Assembly: GCA_033439265.1 (NCBI GenBank)
Contig: JAVTVX010000013.1
Location: 6,908,501-6,972,500 of the forward strand
Origin: Dillenia suffruticosa
Lineage: Eukaryota > Streptophyta > Magnoliopsida > Dilleniales > Dilleniaceae
DNA length: 64,000 nt
Direction of reading: 5' to 3'
The notes under the pieces are model-generated. The model worked only from the letters and a program-made list of their open reading frames with translations. It did not search any database and was not told the DNA's origin. The position numbers were made by a program, and so were the translations under genes. Positions 11,541-23,400 of the stretch are shown piece after piece. Every line of letters starts with the position of its first letter. Positions within the stretch are counted from its first letter, which is position 1.

Positions 11541-11712
11541 AATACTTTGTTTGAGAAAGTTTTACAAGCATCCAGTAGAAGTGAAAGAATATGGATTATT
11601 AACATGGCTCCTCACAATGACGCCACACAAATTGCTTGGCTATGGGTGTTGGTCGATATATACCAATACTAATGAGAACATCAATGCTATAAGCAGGGGG
11701 ATTGTGTCCCCA

Positions 11713-11796
11713 AGGGAACAGTCTAGTGGTTATAATCCCCCTCCCCCAACCCAGTAATCCCGGGTTCAAATCTCGGTGTAACCAAAAAAAAAAAAG
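11713..11796 (+). mobile_element. Short tRNA-like SINE
   Basis: Holds an A-box-like agtctagtggttataat, a C-rich stretch, a B-box-like gggttcaaatctcgg and a terminal A run. This order (A box, B box, A tail within 80 bases) is that of a tRNA-derived SINE or a decayed retro-tRNA. Confidence 0.55.
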
Positions 11797-11894
11797 GCAG
11801 GGGGATTGTAATATCCACAGTTAAGCATATATGCTCGCATGCATTGACGAGTGACCTCTTCAAAACTCCTGATTTTTTAAGTCGGGGGACAATA

Positions 11895-12345
11895 TTTTGA
11901 TGGAGAAGGGTTGGGGTTAGTTCAATTGGTATCAGAGTCAATCCCAGTGGCAGCTGGAAAGAGCCAAGTGCTATACAGGGCAAAGTGCTACACTGGTTGC
12001 ACCACCTCTATGACCCCTTTAGGATAAAGTGCCACATAGAGGGAGCCATCTCTTGAACTTGTAGGAGCCACCTCTATATCGCCTCATAGGGTTATAAATC
12101 CAACGCTTAAAGGACACCAGTGATACAAATAGGAGGACCGTAATGTCCCTCTTGTATAACTTAGTTAAACCTTCTCTTGTCGGGACAACTTTGGGTGAGT
12201 AAAATAATCCTGTAAGAACTCCACAGTAAAGCATACTCTGAGTATAATTCCAAGAAAAGTGACTCCTTGTTAAGTCATATTATCACTCGAGAGACAAATC
12301 CGTGAAATATTTTTAAGCTAAAGCAGGCAACGGTTCCCATCATCA
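11895..12345. mobile_element. LTR-retroelement-like remnant
   Basis: Includes attggtatcagagtcaat at about 11925-11945, close to the TGGTATCAGAGC primer-binding site (initiator tRNA-Met) that follows the 5' LTR of many plant LTR elements. It also carries, at 12289-12327, the third copy of the arm of the hairpin at 11375-11540. No coding capacity is left and the borders are uncertain. Confidence 0.4.
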
Positions 12346-12808
12346 CAATCACTGGTCATTTGTAGTAGGAAAAGGTGGGAATCTTATTTGCTTTCCCCCA
12401 TCTTTGTTATTCTCTGAATTCTTCTTTGCTCTTCATTTCACCAACTTTATGTTCGCTCACCCCAACTTGACCGGCCCTTCTCTTTATTGTTGATCAAAAG
12501 GTAAACAATATGAATAATGTTGTTTGCAATAAACATGGAATTTGAGCCGCATTTTTTAGCTTTTATGTTTAAGTTGATGGATCTTTATATTCGAAAAGGA
12601 GACTATAACTAGCACTACCAGCAAGTGTTGCCTCTCTTCCATATAAATCTAGGGTTGCAGATAAGCCATAAAAAGGAAAAAAAAAATGAAGACTCTCTAT
12701 TTACAGAGTAATTTCAACATCTTTTTCTTCAGTGTTTACTGAGAGTCAAAAGAAAAATGCAAATGATAAGAAAGAAGGCATGGAAGATTGTATGGTACTT
12801 GAGAATCG
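12346..12808. other. Spacer downstream of the kinase-family fragment
   Basis: No gene recognised. A kinase domain would be expected here if the fragment at 12809-13799 were a complete family member; none is present on either strand. Confidence 0.4.
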
Positions 12809-13799
12809 ATTTGGAGTCATGCAATGCATCTAACGGTTTCTTCTTCTCCCCGGCTTCTTTGAGTACCATTTTTTCTGCATATTCTCTCTTCTCTAACTCA
12901 TGCCTGGCTATTTTTTGAGCTTCCTTAGTTAACTCAATGGCTTCCCTATACAGTCTCTTTTCCTTCTCCAAAGCATCCAATGCAGCTTGTTCACCTAGTT
13001 TGGCATCCTTTAGTCTTTGTTCTAGTTGCATTGCCTGCATTCCATTTGATACCTTGTTGGGTTTAACTAAAAATTTGGAGAGGAAAATACTTTAAAAAAG
13101 AATTAGAAATCCTCTTTACCTTCTGAATTGCTGCAGTTTCTTTGAGTGCTTCTTGGAACATTTCTTTGGTTTGCTCAAACTGATCCACTCTTAGATTTCT
13201 AAATTCGTCTTCCGTTTCCTACTGTAATTTTACATTCAAAACAAGTACTTCAGTCCTTTTATGCAAATTTTTTGATGCATAACACCCGAGCTCATGAAAT
13301 TATTACAAGCAGCCCTAGAAATGTTTTGAAATGCCAAAAAATGTTTTGAAATGTCATTTAACATCTGAAAAATACCGCTAAATCCTCATAATCTTGTTTG
13401 TGTCTTCAAATTTATAACTTTCGCCCTTTTCTGCCCCTATTCCTGCATCTTGTATTTCACCCCTATTATAATTTTTTAACTTCGCCCTGGTTACAAGCAT
13501 TCTAGGTTTCATACCAACTTTTTAACCAACAATTAGAAACTTAAAATTTGAAGTAAAGTTGTCCCGAAATCTTGGTTATATGAAATAGCTCTTCTTGCCT
13601 ATTTGAACATCTGTGGTGTTTACTTATGTGTCCAAATTTCCTCACCTGATTTTGTGATGACCATGATGTCCTTCCGCCGTCTTCTTTTGAATTTACAGGG
13701 GACTCTTTACCAATTTGGGACCTTTGCTGCAGAATGTCGGATCCCAGGTTATCATAGAAGGAAAATAGCATGCTATCCGTGCTTGGCCTTCCTGAACCT
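12809..13799 (-). pseudogene. Truncated USP/U-box-kinase relative (linker and coiled coil only)
   Basis: Three exons on the - strand match the middle of the neighbouring USP kinase family. Exon 13799-13646 encodes the serine-rich linker (starting GSGRPSTDSMLFSFYDN). Exon 13218-13120 and an exon from 13034 to about 12809 encode the alanine/glutamate-rich coiled coil. All joins keep phase 0 and good GT-AG borders. Reading ends near SKSILKYHTI, the point where the family's kinase domain begins (usually KYTIEEI), and then runs into intron-like sequence. Neither the N-terminal USP exons nor the kinase or U-box are found nearby. It is therefore best read as a truncated duplicate. The clean frames suggest it is young or still transcribed. 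An alternative is that it provides an alternative upstream part for another transcript, which is less likely. Confidence 0.65.
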
Positions 13800-14089
13800 C
13801 TGCTGATACAAATTTTAAAAATCTAACTTTAGATTTTACTAAAAAAACTCCTATTTTTGATATGAAATTTTGAATGCCAAATGTGGGTTGTATCGACGGA
13901 CTCCTGTAACGGACATTAAAAAACTAAAATAAACTAATTGTAACAGCGAACCTCTTCTATTTCCTCTTTGGTGGGAAAACTGTTTGTTATTAAGAAAAAA
14001 AAATGCAATTTCTTTAATAAAAACCACATATTTTTTTTTTTTTATGCTTATTTGTATGTTCTTGTTCATTCTGGATTTCCCCTTTAATC

Positions 14090-14090
<1 letters not shown>

Positions 14091-14133
<43 letters not shown>
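14091..14133. repeat. (GA)n microsatellite, 43 bases
   Basis: Longest pure dinucleotide tract in the window. On the - strand it is (CT)n and starts a few bases after a possible GT donor (at 14137-14136) of a candidate exon reading ESENCGVQIMDSMEKLSS. The phase of that candidate exon does not fit the next kinase-fragment exon. Confidence 0.9.
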
Positions 14134-14135
<2 letters not shown>

Positions 14136-14282
14136 ACTCGATAATTTTTCCATACTATCCATAATCTGAACTCCGCAATTCTCACTTTCAAAATCTGGGT
14201 AACAAAAGGAAAGTTGTATTAGGTAACTCATTAGCATAAAAATAAAACAAAAATTTATTATGAATCCCTTAATTGACCTCAC

Positions 14283-14895
14283 TTAAGGTAGAAATATTTG
14301 ATTATTGTTGTTATCCATGACTTCAATTTTTCATATTTTTTCTAAATTTTACTTTCTTTGTAAATTCTCTTTTTTCTTGTAATTTAATTTTCATTGATCC
14401 CTTATACATGAATAAAATAAAAGGCTAATCCCTGCAAAAGGTCATATCTTTGAGACTAAATTGGGAGGAATTAAAACTTGAATGAATCTTGGATTGCTGA
14501 GGCCTAATCTAAAATATTTGAAAAAGGAGATTGTGCCCGGTTTCAAAATTGCAATTTTAAACTTACCAAGAAAGATAATTAGGTGTTAATAGGTGGGCAT
14601 AAATGTATGAGGTCACATCTTTTTGTCCATGTCTTATGGAATGCGGTGAAGGTTGCACAAACAAGTTGTCAATGGAATTCAACTTTTCTCTTTGTTAGAA
14701 CCTCAAGTTTGTATGGACGCCAAAACCACTAAGCATCCTTGGCTTGTTATAAATGTGCCCCCCCCCCAAACAATTCCACCCCATCTTACAACCTCCCTCC
14801 AATTCCCACCCTACATTAATTCTCTACAAATGCACAAAATTTCAACTTTTTTACCACCCAAGGGCCCCTATTTTGATTTGAAGATGATTTTCTTG
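14283..14895. other. Spacer downstream of the LRR receptor kinase
   Basis: Holds the 3' flank of the LRR receptor kinase (- strand). A C8 run occurs at about 14758-14767. The USP exons missing from the truncated kinase relative are not found here. No gene recognised. Confidence 0.45.
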
Positions 14896-17740
14896 TCAAA
14901 CATTCCATGAGATAGAAAGATCATCGGACAATCCTCTTGAAGAGCGCGTTTCGGCATCACTAGCATGTGAAGAGTAGAAGTCATCATCGGTGTCTCTCTC
15001 TTTCAACTCTTCGATTTTCTCTGCAGCCTCCTTCATGTCATACCTCTTCTCTGCATCAGCTTCTGTGCAAGCCAAACCAATCTTCAAAAGCTTCATGATC
15101 TCACCTTCCGCATTCTTTGTGTCATTCATCTCATGATCGATTACCTTGCTCATCCACTCTTGTTGCTCCATGGAGTTGACCCAACTTGCCAAGTCCTGTT
15201 CACTTTCTTTTGCTTGTTGCAAGAAGCTTGCTTGGAATTTCCCTGTAAGGATTTCAAGAATCAACATCCCAAGGCTCCAAACATCCGTCTTCTTTGTTAT
15301 GCGATTTTGTTGTGTATATTCAGGTGCTTTGTAGGCCACCATATACTCTTGTGCATGCTCTAGGTTGACTGCCGGCACTAGGCCATAGTCCGTCAAAAGA
15401 GGTTCAAAGGACTCATTGAGAAGAACATTGGAGGACTTGAGGTGACCATGAGGCACGATTAGACTAGGGAGCTCAGCATACAAGTAGGCAAGCCCTCTAG
15501 TCACTCCTTTCACGATCTTCAACCGGGTAGGCCAATCAAGGCTTGGATGCCCTTCATTGTGGTTAGCTGAAAAAATTTTTGAAGCAACTAGTTAAGCAAG
15601 TTAGCATATAAGAGTATTGCATGGTTAGACACGATAAGCACACTATATCTTCATAGCTTTTAGAAGATCCGAGACACATCCTGCCTAGCACCTCTCCAAC
15701 CTAACTCATTTTAATTTAGACTTTGGTTCCAAGCTAGTTGGGATCTACTAGTTGGTGAACCTGTAGCCTAATGGTAAAGTTTGTTTGCATCCTTGCTTAG
15801 TGTCTTAATGTCTCAAGTTCACATTGTGGAAGAAAGGTTTGTCCTCATAGTACCCACCGTGAACCCCATTTGTTTAGTGGATACCCTGTACAAAGCAACC
15901 TATTAAGCCAACATCACATACAGGAGAGGTGGGGGAATATATGCATATGGAATATTAGGAGAGATACCATGAAGATGACCAGCCAAGCTTCCATTCTTAA
16001 CGAAGTCAGTGACGAAAAGCTTCTCTTCCTTCCTAAAGTAAAAGGCCACAAGAGGAAGCACATTTCGGTGCTTCAATCTTCCAAGTCTTCTCATGTGCTC
16101 ATGGAACTCTTCTCTCCCAAAATTATTCATCTGCTTAAACCTCTTCACAACCACCATTTGGCCATTTGCAAGACTGGCTTTGTAGGAAGATCCAAAGCAT
16201 CCGCTTCCCAATATCTCCGCAGATGCCTTGAGTAAGTCTTGCAAGTCAAACCTGTCATTGTCATCTCTAACAAATGACAACATTCCTGGCTCAGATTTCC
16301 GGCTGCAGTCTGACCCTGCAGTGGAGCCCCGCTCAACTTCATCCATGTCCCTCGCAGATGCTGCCCCCTTCTGAAGATTTGATGTCGATCCTGTGTTCAA
16401 TAGGCTTGTCTTTCTTCTGCGATGCAGGATGATGAGAACTGCACATATGGCTGCCAGTGCTGCCGCCACAACTATTACAATGATGACAATCATCAGCTTT
16501 GATGGTTTTGTGGATGTGTTGCAGTTTTTCAATGGCGCTCCACATAGATCCTCGTTGCCTGAAAATGTATGGTCATACATAATGGAATCTAAGAACCTTC
16601 CCATGTATTAATGATCGAATTCATAAATTTCAATAAAGGAGTGGAATGAATATAGCCATAACCATGTACTTTGCAATGGCATTTTTCTCCTGATATGTTT
16701 TACGGCAAAAACCAAAATCAAGTACCATTAGAAATGCTTTCGGTGTTCATGAATTCCGTCAAACGATTAGCTTTGCTATTTCATTTTATTTCATAGTAGA
16801 GGAAGCGTAATAAGCATGTACCATTTGACCAAATGGTAATGCTAAAAGGGGTGTTATCTGGTTTATCCGGTAAAGATCCCCTGAGTTGATATCAAATGTC
16901 AAAGAATCAAATTCCACATGCACCAGCATCGAGGAAAAGCCACTCCATCATATGGCTCAATCAACTTTTTACCAAAAAAGGGGCAATTCCCATACTCATT
17001 TCTTTTGTCTAAATTTTTTTGATCCCTTTTTGTGCTTTGAAAATAATTGCTGCTGTGAAGGATAAAGAAAAAGGAGGGAATATTATGTTACCTGAAAATG
17101 AGTCCTTTGACATGTGGGCAAGGCTTGCAGGGATCTTACCCTCCAACTTGTTGTTAGCAAAATTGGCATAATTCAAGTGAATATGAAATTCAGGGATGAC
17201 GCTGTCGAATTGGTTGCCTTCAACCCTCAACTCCATAAGTCTTCGCAAATATGCTAATGATTCAGGAATCTTTCCTGTAAATTTATTGTTGGCCAAATGC
17301 AGTTTCTTCAAATAGTCCATGCCAGCAAAGGCATCCGATGCAATATCCCCCGAAAACTTGTTATTTGACAAATACAAGGATTTCAATCCACTCAGTTCCT
17401 TCACATCTGGCAAAGAACCCTGAAAGCTGTTGTTCATGAAACTCAGAGTCCTCAAATAACCCAAACTTGCCAAAGAGTCAACATCGATTGATCCAGACAG
17501 TCCCAAGTTCTCAAGTTTCAGGCCCCAAACATGGCCGTTCCAACAAATTACACCCTTCCAATTGGCTTTTTGGTCCGTGCAAGGACTTACAGAAGAATTC
17601 CAGTCAGACAATGCAGTTGCATTTTCTAAGGATTCTTTGAATTGGAGGAGGGCTTCGGAATCTGAAGCAGAGAAACATGAGGCCATAATTGTGAATAATA
17701 TTGCTGAAACAAGTGTGAAAGATCCATGTCTTTTGGCCAT
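14896..17740 (-). CDS. LRR receptor-like kinase, PRK4 type
   Basis: Three exons on the - strand, 17740-17092, 16558-15968 and 15566-14896, give 636 residues. An ATG further upstream in frame (17773) was rejected because MAKRHGSFTLVSAILF starts a normal signal peptide. The order is: signal peptide (1-25), LRR N-cap with the WKGVICW motif, about five LRRs with LYLSNNKFSG-type units, a transmembrane helix (about 238-261) followed by HRRRK, then a kinase-like domain. The glycine loop is GSGCFGSS (334-341), with the lysine at 355 in VVVKRF. The catalytic loop reads PHGHLKSSNVL, with no HRD, and the metal site is DYG (473-475), as is usual in this subfamily. It therefore probably signals as a pseudokinase at the plasma membrane. 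The pollen PRK family acts with ROP-GEFs in pollen-tube growth. Expression is not shown by the sequence. Confidence 0.9.
15765..15890 (+). mobile_element. tRNA-like SINE remnant in the PRK intron
   Basis: Within intron 2 of the receptor kinase. It shows tagcctaatggtaaagtt (A-box-like) and gtctcaagttcacattgtgg (B-box-like) about 45 bases apart. Ends are uncertain. Confidence 0.4.
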
Positions 17741-18100
17741 GATGAAGGTGGTGAGTCCTCGAAAAAGGAGCACACCGGGGGATGGGGGCGTGCTCGCCCT
17801 CTATAGGGACTCCAATGTGGTGATGTTATGGGGAAATGAGAAAAATGGAGGGCCAATGACTTTTAAATGCCATATTCATTTTCTTTTTTATTGGTGAGAG
17901 AGAGAGAGAGAGTGGAGAATCTGCTAAGAATAGGAGAAAACAAGGTTGGAAGGTAGAGAAAAGATGAAAGAGGGAGAAAGAGAGAGAGACGGTGTGTGTG
18001 TGTTTGAGGTTGACAAAGTCCATTCTCTCTCTCTGAGCTGTGTGTCTATGTGCCTGAGAGATGTCAGGGAGGCCTTTCAAATGATACAGTAAATCTCTCA
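17741..18100 (-). promoter_or_regulatory. Upstream region of the PRK-like gene
   Basis: Probable promoter and 5' leader. On the + strand there are (GA)n tracts at 17895-17912 and about 17978-17990, then a short (GT)n at 17993-18003. On the sense strand these read as CT-rich and (AC)n sequence. Extent of the promoter is inferred from position only. Confidence 0.35.
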
Positions 18101-18499
18101 ACTTGGGAATTATTCAGTAAAACATGTGGAATAGTTTTTGCTTTATTTACGCAAACTTACTAATTAGAACATGCCATGTCAAGATGCATCCATGCAATCT
18201 CATTATTTCTCAAGAAAATATTAAATATTATTGGTCAAGAAATTTGGAGTAAGAATGGATGCATTTTTGGAGTCTCTCTCTGAGTCCAGATAATAACTAG
18301 ATGGGACAGCACCAAAAAATTAGTAATTAACAGGAAGTCACTGCCATACAGCACCCGAGGTTACTAGCTATTTTTAGCAGCCAAGCTCCAAATCACAAGT
18401 ACAAAGCAATTCCCACACCCTAAATTAGCGACGATAAATAGCATATGTTAGTGATAGAACAATTTAATGATCCCTTCTGATAAAAGGCTTAAAAAAAAA
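18101..18499. other. Spacer, nothing recognised
   Basis: No gene, repeat unit or RNA gene recognised between the PRK-like promoter region and the copia remnant. Confidence 0.4.
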
Positions 18500-19430
18500 A
18501 GAAGGTATATTAGTTAACTATCCTAGTCTTGTTTTTATGCATAAACAAATATCATCCTTGTGTTAAAGTTGACCCTTCGTTAATGTGCTGAGATTTTTGA
18601 AGACAGATATCTTTTTTAATTATTAGTATGTCAAACATTTTGTTATTGTTATGTCATTAGTTAACAAACCTTGGTTAAATGTTGTCCTAAAGTCTCAAAG
18701 TTTCTTGAAGAAGCCTCTTTGTACATACAGAAGTGGTGTTGTATGTTTAATCACGAGTGAGAAGAGTTGTCCACAAGCTTTCTCTTCTTCTTCAAAACTT
18801 TTTTGTTCTTAAAACATCTTTCTTTGGATTTTCAGATTTTCAGATGGTTTAGCCTATTTTTAACTCCTTTGATTTAAAGCTTTTTTGCTCTAAAGTGTCT
18901 TTAAACACTTCAGAACTCTTAACAATGGTATTAGAAACCGTTATAGTTTGTATTCTTGAGGGACCTAATTAAATTTTGCTTGTGATGGCGTAATCAAGTT
19001 TAGATGAAAACATTTGTATTGGCGAATGATTTATGGAATACATTCTTAAAAGAGCTATAAACTGAGTTGGGAGACAATCCAACAGTAGCTTAAATGAAGC
19101 AAGCAAGTTATGGGAGTGGTTACTTGATAGTGCTATGTACAAGCCACAAGACTAATGCTCCAAAACTTTTCCAAAAATTTGGACACTGCTTTCAAATCAA
19201 CTTGAAAATTCATGAAGAAGCTCTGGCTATACGAAAGGAGTGTATGGCTATAAAAACTTCAAAAGATACGAAACTCATTGATAATGTACTTTTGGTGCAT
19301 GAATTAACTAGAAATTTGTTAAGCATATGCCGAGTTGCTTCTAAAGGGCTACACTTTAGTAGGATCGCTTTTGTATGGTTTTTGATCCTTTTGGGTGTGG
19401 AAGTTGTTAAAATTTCTATGGAATAGATGC
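18500..19430 (+). mobile_element. Degenerate Ty1/copia fragment
   Basis: The stretch at 19300-19335 reads LIDNVLLVHELTRNLLSI, matching the conserved copia segment between protease and integrase (usually like DVLLVPDLxxNLLSVGQL). The preceding part (19020-19290), with stops, looks like gag. At 18926-18940, aatggtattagaaacc resembles the tRNA-Met primer-binding site and follows a CA dinucleotide, so the bases before it may be the end of a 5' LTR. The left border is a guess. No 3' LTR was found. Confidence 0.6.
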
Positions 19431-20416
19431 TTTTAATTAAATGTTAGAATAGGCTATCAAAATGCTTATAGTCGCAAAGAAGTTGCATCTTGGCCATGGT
19501 ATTATAGATTTGACCACTCAAACCATAAGGCTTTGAACCTCGTCTTCAAATGGTAGAGAATTTGTGTCCTATTAAACCCCAAATTGGGGTTTGTAAATGC
19601 TGCCAAATACAAAAATTCATAGTCCTCCGTTTCTTTTTTTTTTGGTGAACGTAGACCTCCTTTTCTCATCAATCATAGATGAGAGCCAATGAAAAGTTAG
19701 AGTCGGTGAACTTTCTTCATATTTTTTTTGGTACCTTGGTTTGACCACCACCCCAATATTTAGAGTTTCATCCCGACTAATCCAAATCGACAGCTACAAA
19801 ATCCATTTTGGAAACAGATCTCCCAATATTATATTTTCCGTGTCCAAAAGAAATCGTTAAGGGACGAAAATATCCATCACACTTACGCCAACAAGTGTTA
19901 ATAACAAACTTTCTTCATGGACCAATGAGGACCTCATCCTTAAACAAAAGCAAACATTTTTTTTCTAATTATAGATAATTTTTCTAGGATAATCCACATG
20001 TACCTTTTTTTTTATTTATGATTATTTTCTCAACCTAATCTTGAAGGTAATAATGCCAACCTAAAAACAAATGAATTGTTTATCAGCTGTATTTCAATAA
20101 TTGTTCCTCTGTTCTTCACATTCTTAACCTTCATGTACTTGCACCCAAAGTAGGTAAATTAATTGAATGGTTCCTCTGAAACATGACCAATACAAGAGGA
20201 AGCAGTTGTGTGCAAATATAAACTACAGGTTTAGGCGGATAGGAGAATTAAGAAGGATAGAAATTTTATCAGCAGCCAACGGGATGTGGTTCTCTTCTCG
20301 CCTCCAATAATGAAGACTCTTGAATGCTGCAGGTCTATGTCCCGGGCTTGTGCTTGTTGGGAATGAAAATAACAAGCAGGAAAAACCGTCCATCCAATTG
20401 TCAGCCAAAGTTAACT
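19431..20416. other. Spacer with a diverged reverse SINE copy
   Basis: The part 19721-19850 is related, in reverse, to the 3' half of the SINE at 10036-10211 (shared cgactaatcc core next to a T run). The rest is the 3' flank of the pseudouridine synthase gene. No other gene was recognised. Confidence 0.4.
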
Positions 20417-23400
20417 TCATGGAATGAGGCTATATCGTGGATCAAAATTGGTATAACCAACATCAACAAGGCAAAGGCCCTCAGGGGGTGCAGGAGGTGC
20501 CGTGGCACGCCTGCATGTAGCTTCCAGTAGACTTATAAGTGCATCATCATCTGAACCAGCAGCTGCTTCCCGTTTTGATGTGGCAACAAGCACTCGAACC
20601 ATCTGCTTAAAAACATCCGCAAATAGAAACACATTTTAAAATTTTTAATTAAAAAAAAAAAGATATGGTCATGAAGTATAAAAACTGCAAGCATCACAAG
20701 AACCATGAAAGCAAATGCATCTGCTGGGAAATTGAAAAAGAAAACAAAATGGAATATTTAACTCATTCAGTTTAACCATCCAGTTCGAACTAATCGGAGA
20801 TAGCCTTATGAATAAACTTTCTCCGTAGCTATATTACAGCAAAACTCATCTAAGCCTAAGGCCCCATGATTCTAGTTGGTATAATGAATTCACTTTTTCC
20901 ATTTTGTCCTATATGATGTCATGCAATTGGTAGAATTAGAGCAAACATATTGCATTTCACTAACTCTCCTAGGGTTCTTTTAGACCTTCCCCAGCCCTTG
21001 AAGCACCTTCTTGTTTGTTGTTGCTTTCTCTTCTTTTCCTTCTATTTGCCAATAAGAAACTTTAGTTGCTACTGTTCAAGTGTCTATCAGGTCGCTACTG
21101 GACACACTCAATATCCCACAAATTATCAACCCCATTACCAAGCAAGCACATGGAAGACTTTATAGGTCAAAAGGCTTTGATCCTTGATGGGTTTGGAGAT
21201 CAATAAGACCCTTCACCACCAGGGCAAAACTATTACTTACTTTTATACGCTCATTACAAGGTGTTTTTTTTTTCCCCATGAGATTAAACTATTATAGTAA
21301 ATTTGTGCCCATCTCATCTTCTATTGGAACTACTCCTAAACTCATCTTGATAATTGTTTCTAAGCTTCTCCTTCATCCAGTAATCTATCTCAACATTCTC
21401 ATCTTAGCCACCGTCAATTTTTCCGCAAATGTTGATTTTTAATTGCCCCGATGCTCCATTTCATGAGGTATTGTTGGCCCTACAGTGATTCTATAGATAA
21501 TTTTCTTCTGATATTGAGGGAAACTCATGGTCAACACTCCAGAAGTTGTTTTCCACTTCATCCACCCTGTCATGATCTTATGAACAATGTCTTACCTGAT
21601 ATATCTATCTTTCATATAATTGATCCAAGGTTTAAAAAATAAATTAATTAAATTAAATTAAATCCAAAAAATGCTCTTGCATTTAAAAATCAGATTAAGA
21701 TATGTTGCAGGTAAAATATTTCAAACAAAATCAAATCATCAAAACTATTGAATTTAACAACAAAGTTCATTGAAACATATTCACCAAAAAAGACTCAACT
21801 GAAAACGCATTCATCTTATTGTGGTGAATAGTTTTAGATGTGGTAAACAGTACGACTTAAAAATTCTTAAAGTAGTCATATTAGTATCTTTTGTAGGCAA
21901 CAACCACAAAATCTTATCATGGCGATTTCGAACCCCATTTCAAATTCTTTCGACTTTTATCTGGATAAAAAAAAATAAGCAGCAGGAATGGTTAGCAAAA
22001 ATCATCGTTGTCAGTTGAGAACTATGCAGCTGATCTTATCAGACTTCAATACATCATTTTTCTTTTAGTTATGATGGGTGGAAATTTAAATTCCTGTTGT
22101 GAAAACTAGCTCCCCAGACATAAAAGGAAAAGATACCTTTTGTAAAAAGCGGTTACCAACCAGCTCAACACACATGACCTTGGTTCCTTCTCCAATACCC
22201 TGTGGAAACAGTAATACTGACAACTCCATTCCTATTTTGCTATAGTTATCTCCATCTGCATCATACATCTATAGTTAACTCATCAAACATTTCAAATAAT
22301 TTCCACCAGAAATAAAATGGACAAATCTGAAGCCAAAGAATACTAACAATCCTCATACGACTCCACAAAAGCAGTCCAATCAAAAAAAAAACGTGGCCTA
22401 TTGGAAACTAGAAAACAAAAATGGGAAGAGATTACATAAGCGTAAAAAAATAGTAAACACTTTTTCACTAAAGAACCGGAACAGGCAGTTTATTATGTTT
22501 CTCATATTGAAAAACGGTGTCACAACATCATTCGTAATTAATGTAGTCAGCTTTCAAATGTTTGGGCACATCATGTTATATTATAAGTCACTATCCCTAA
22601 AGCCACAAATACAGAAATACGAATACAAACTTTTTAATAGAATTGCAGGAAGTTTCAAGTCAAGATTCACTGTCATATAAATTATTGAAATAAGAAGAGT
22701 ATAACTGTGGTGAACCTTTCTGGAACTAGGTAATCTGGCTTCAGTGGCTCGAGCATGGTAAATAAAACACTCTGTTGGTGGGCCTCTGCAATAGAAAAAT
22801 GAGTCTAATGAGAGGCATTAAGAAAAGGATCCTTTCCCCACATAAAATAAACCCCATGCATGAACTAATACAAGCAGCTTCAAACTGAGAAGTTCAAATT
22901 TTTAACCTTACGGATGGTGGCTTTGAAGGCAAACGGAATTCTAAGTGACTTCAGAAAATAACATTAAAGCATCTTAAGAACTCCAACATTGTCCCCTAAA
23001 TTCTAACAGTTGATTCAAATTAACATTCTTTTCAGAAGTAAGGTACTCATTTTAAGGACTCCACACTGGTCACTGGAAAAATATATACAGAAATCTTCAG
23101 GAATGCCTCCATTTGAAACTGCAACCATCATATTTATTTGTTAGGACTAAGTTTTAGAATGAAACTATGCTTCTACAAGGTTTACCAGAAAATAACATTA
23201 TGTTTTCTTGGACTAAGGTGCAAGGGCAGGAACTCTAGTAAACCCCAGGCCAGTAGTTCCTCCTTGACTGATTTTTCTATTTCTCACCCATAGACTCAAT
23301 TCCAGGCTGTTGCCAAGAACAAGGTTTGGAGCATCTAGGAAAAACCAAAATGATTTTAAGAAACATTGTCAGGTTGCAGTCAGCTAGATGGAGGGTATAA

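Noticed and set aside
13851-14282. - strand frame of 143 residues with a long LS repeat
   Set aside because: Most of it is the (CT)n tract. A possible short exon (ESENCGVQIMDSMEKLSS) does not join in phase to the next exon of the truncated kinase relative, so no exon was called.
15133-15363. + strand open frames inside the PRK-like kinase exon
   Set aside because: Antisense shadows of the kinase domain.
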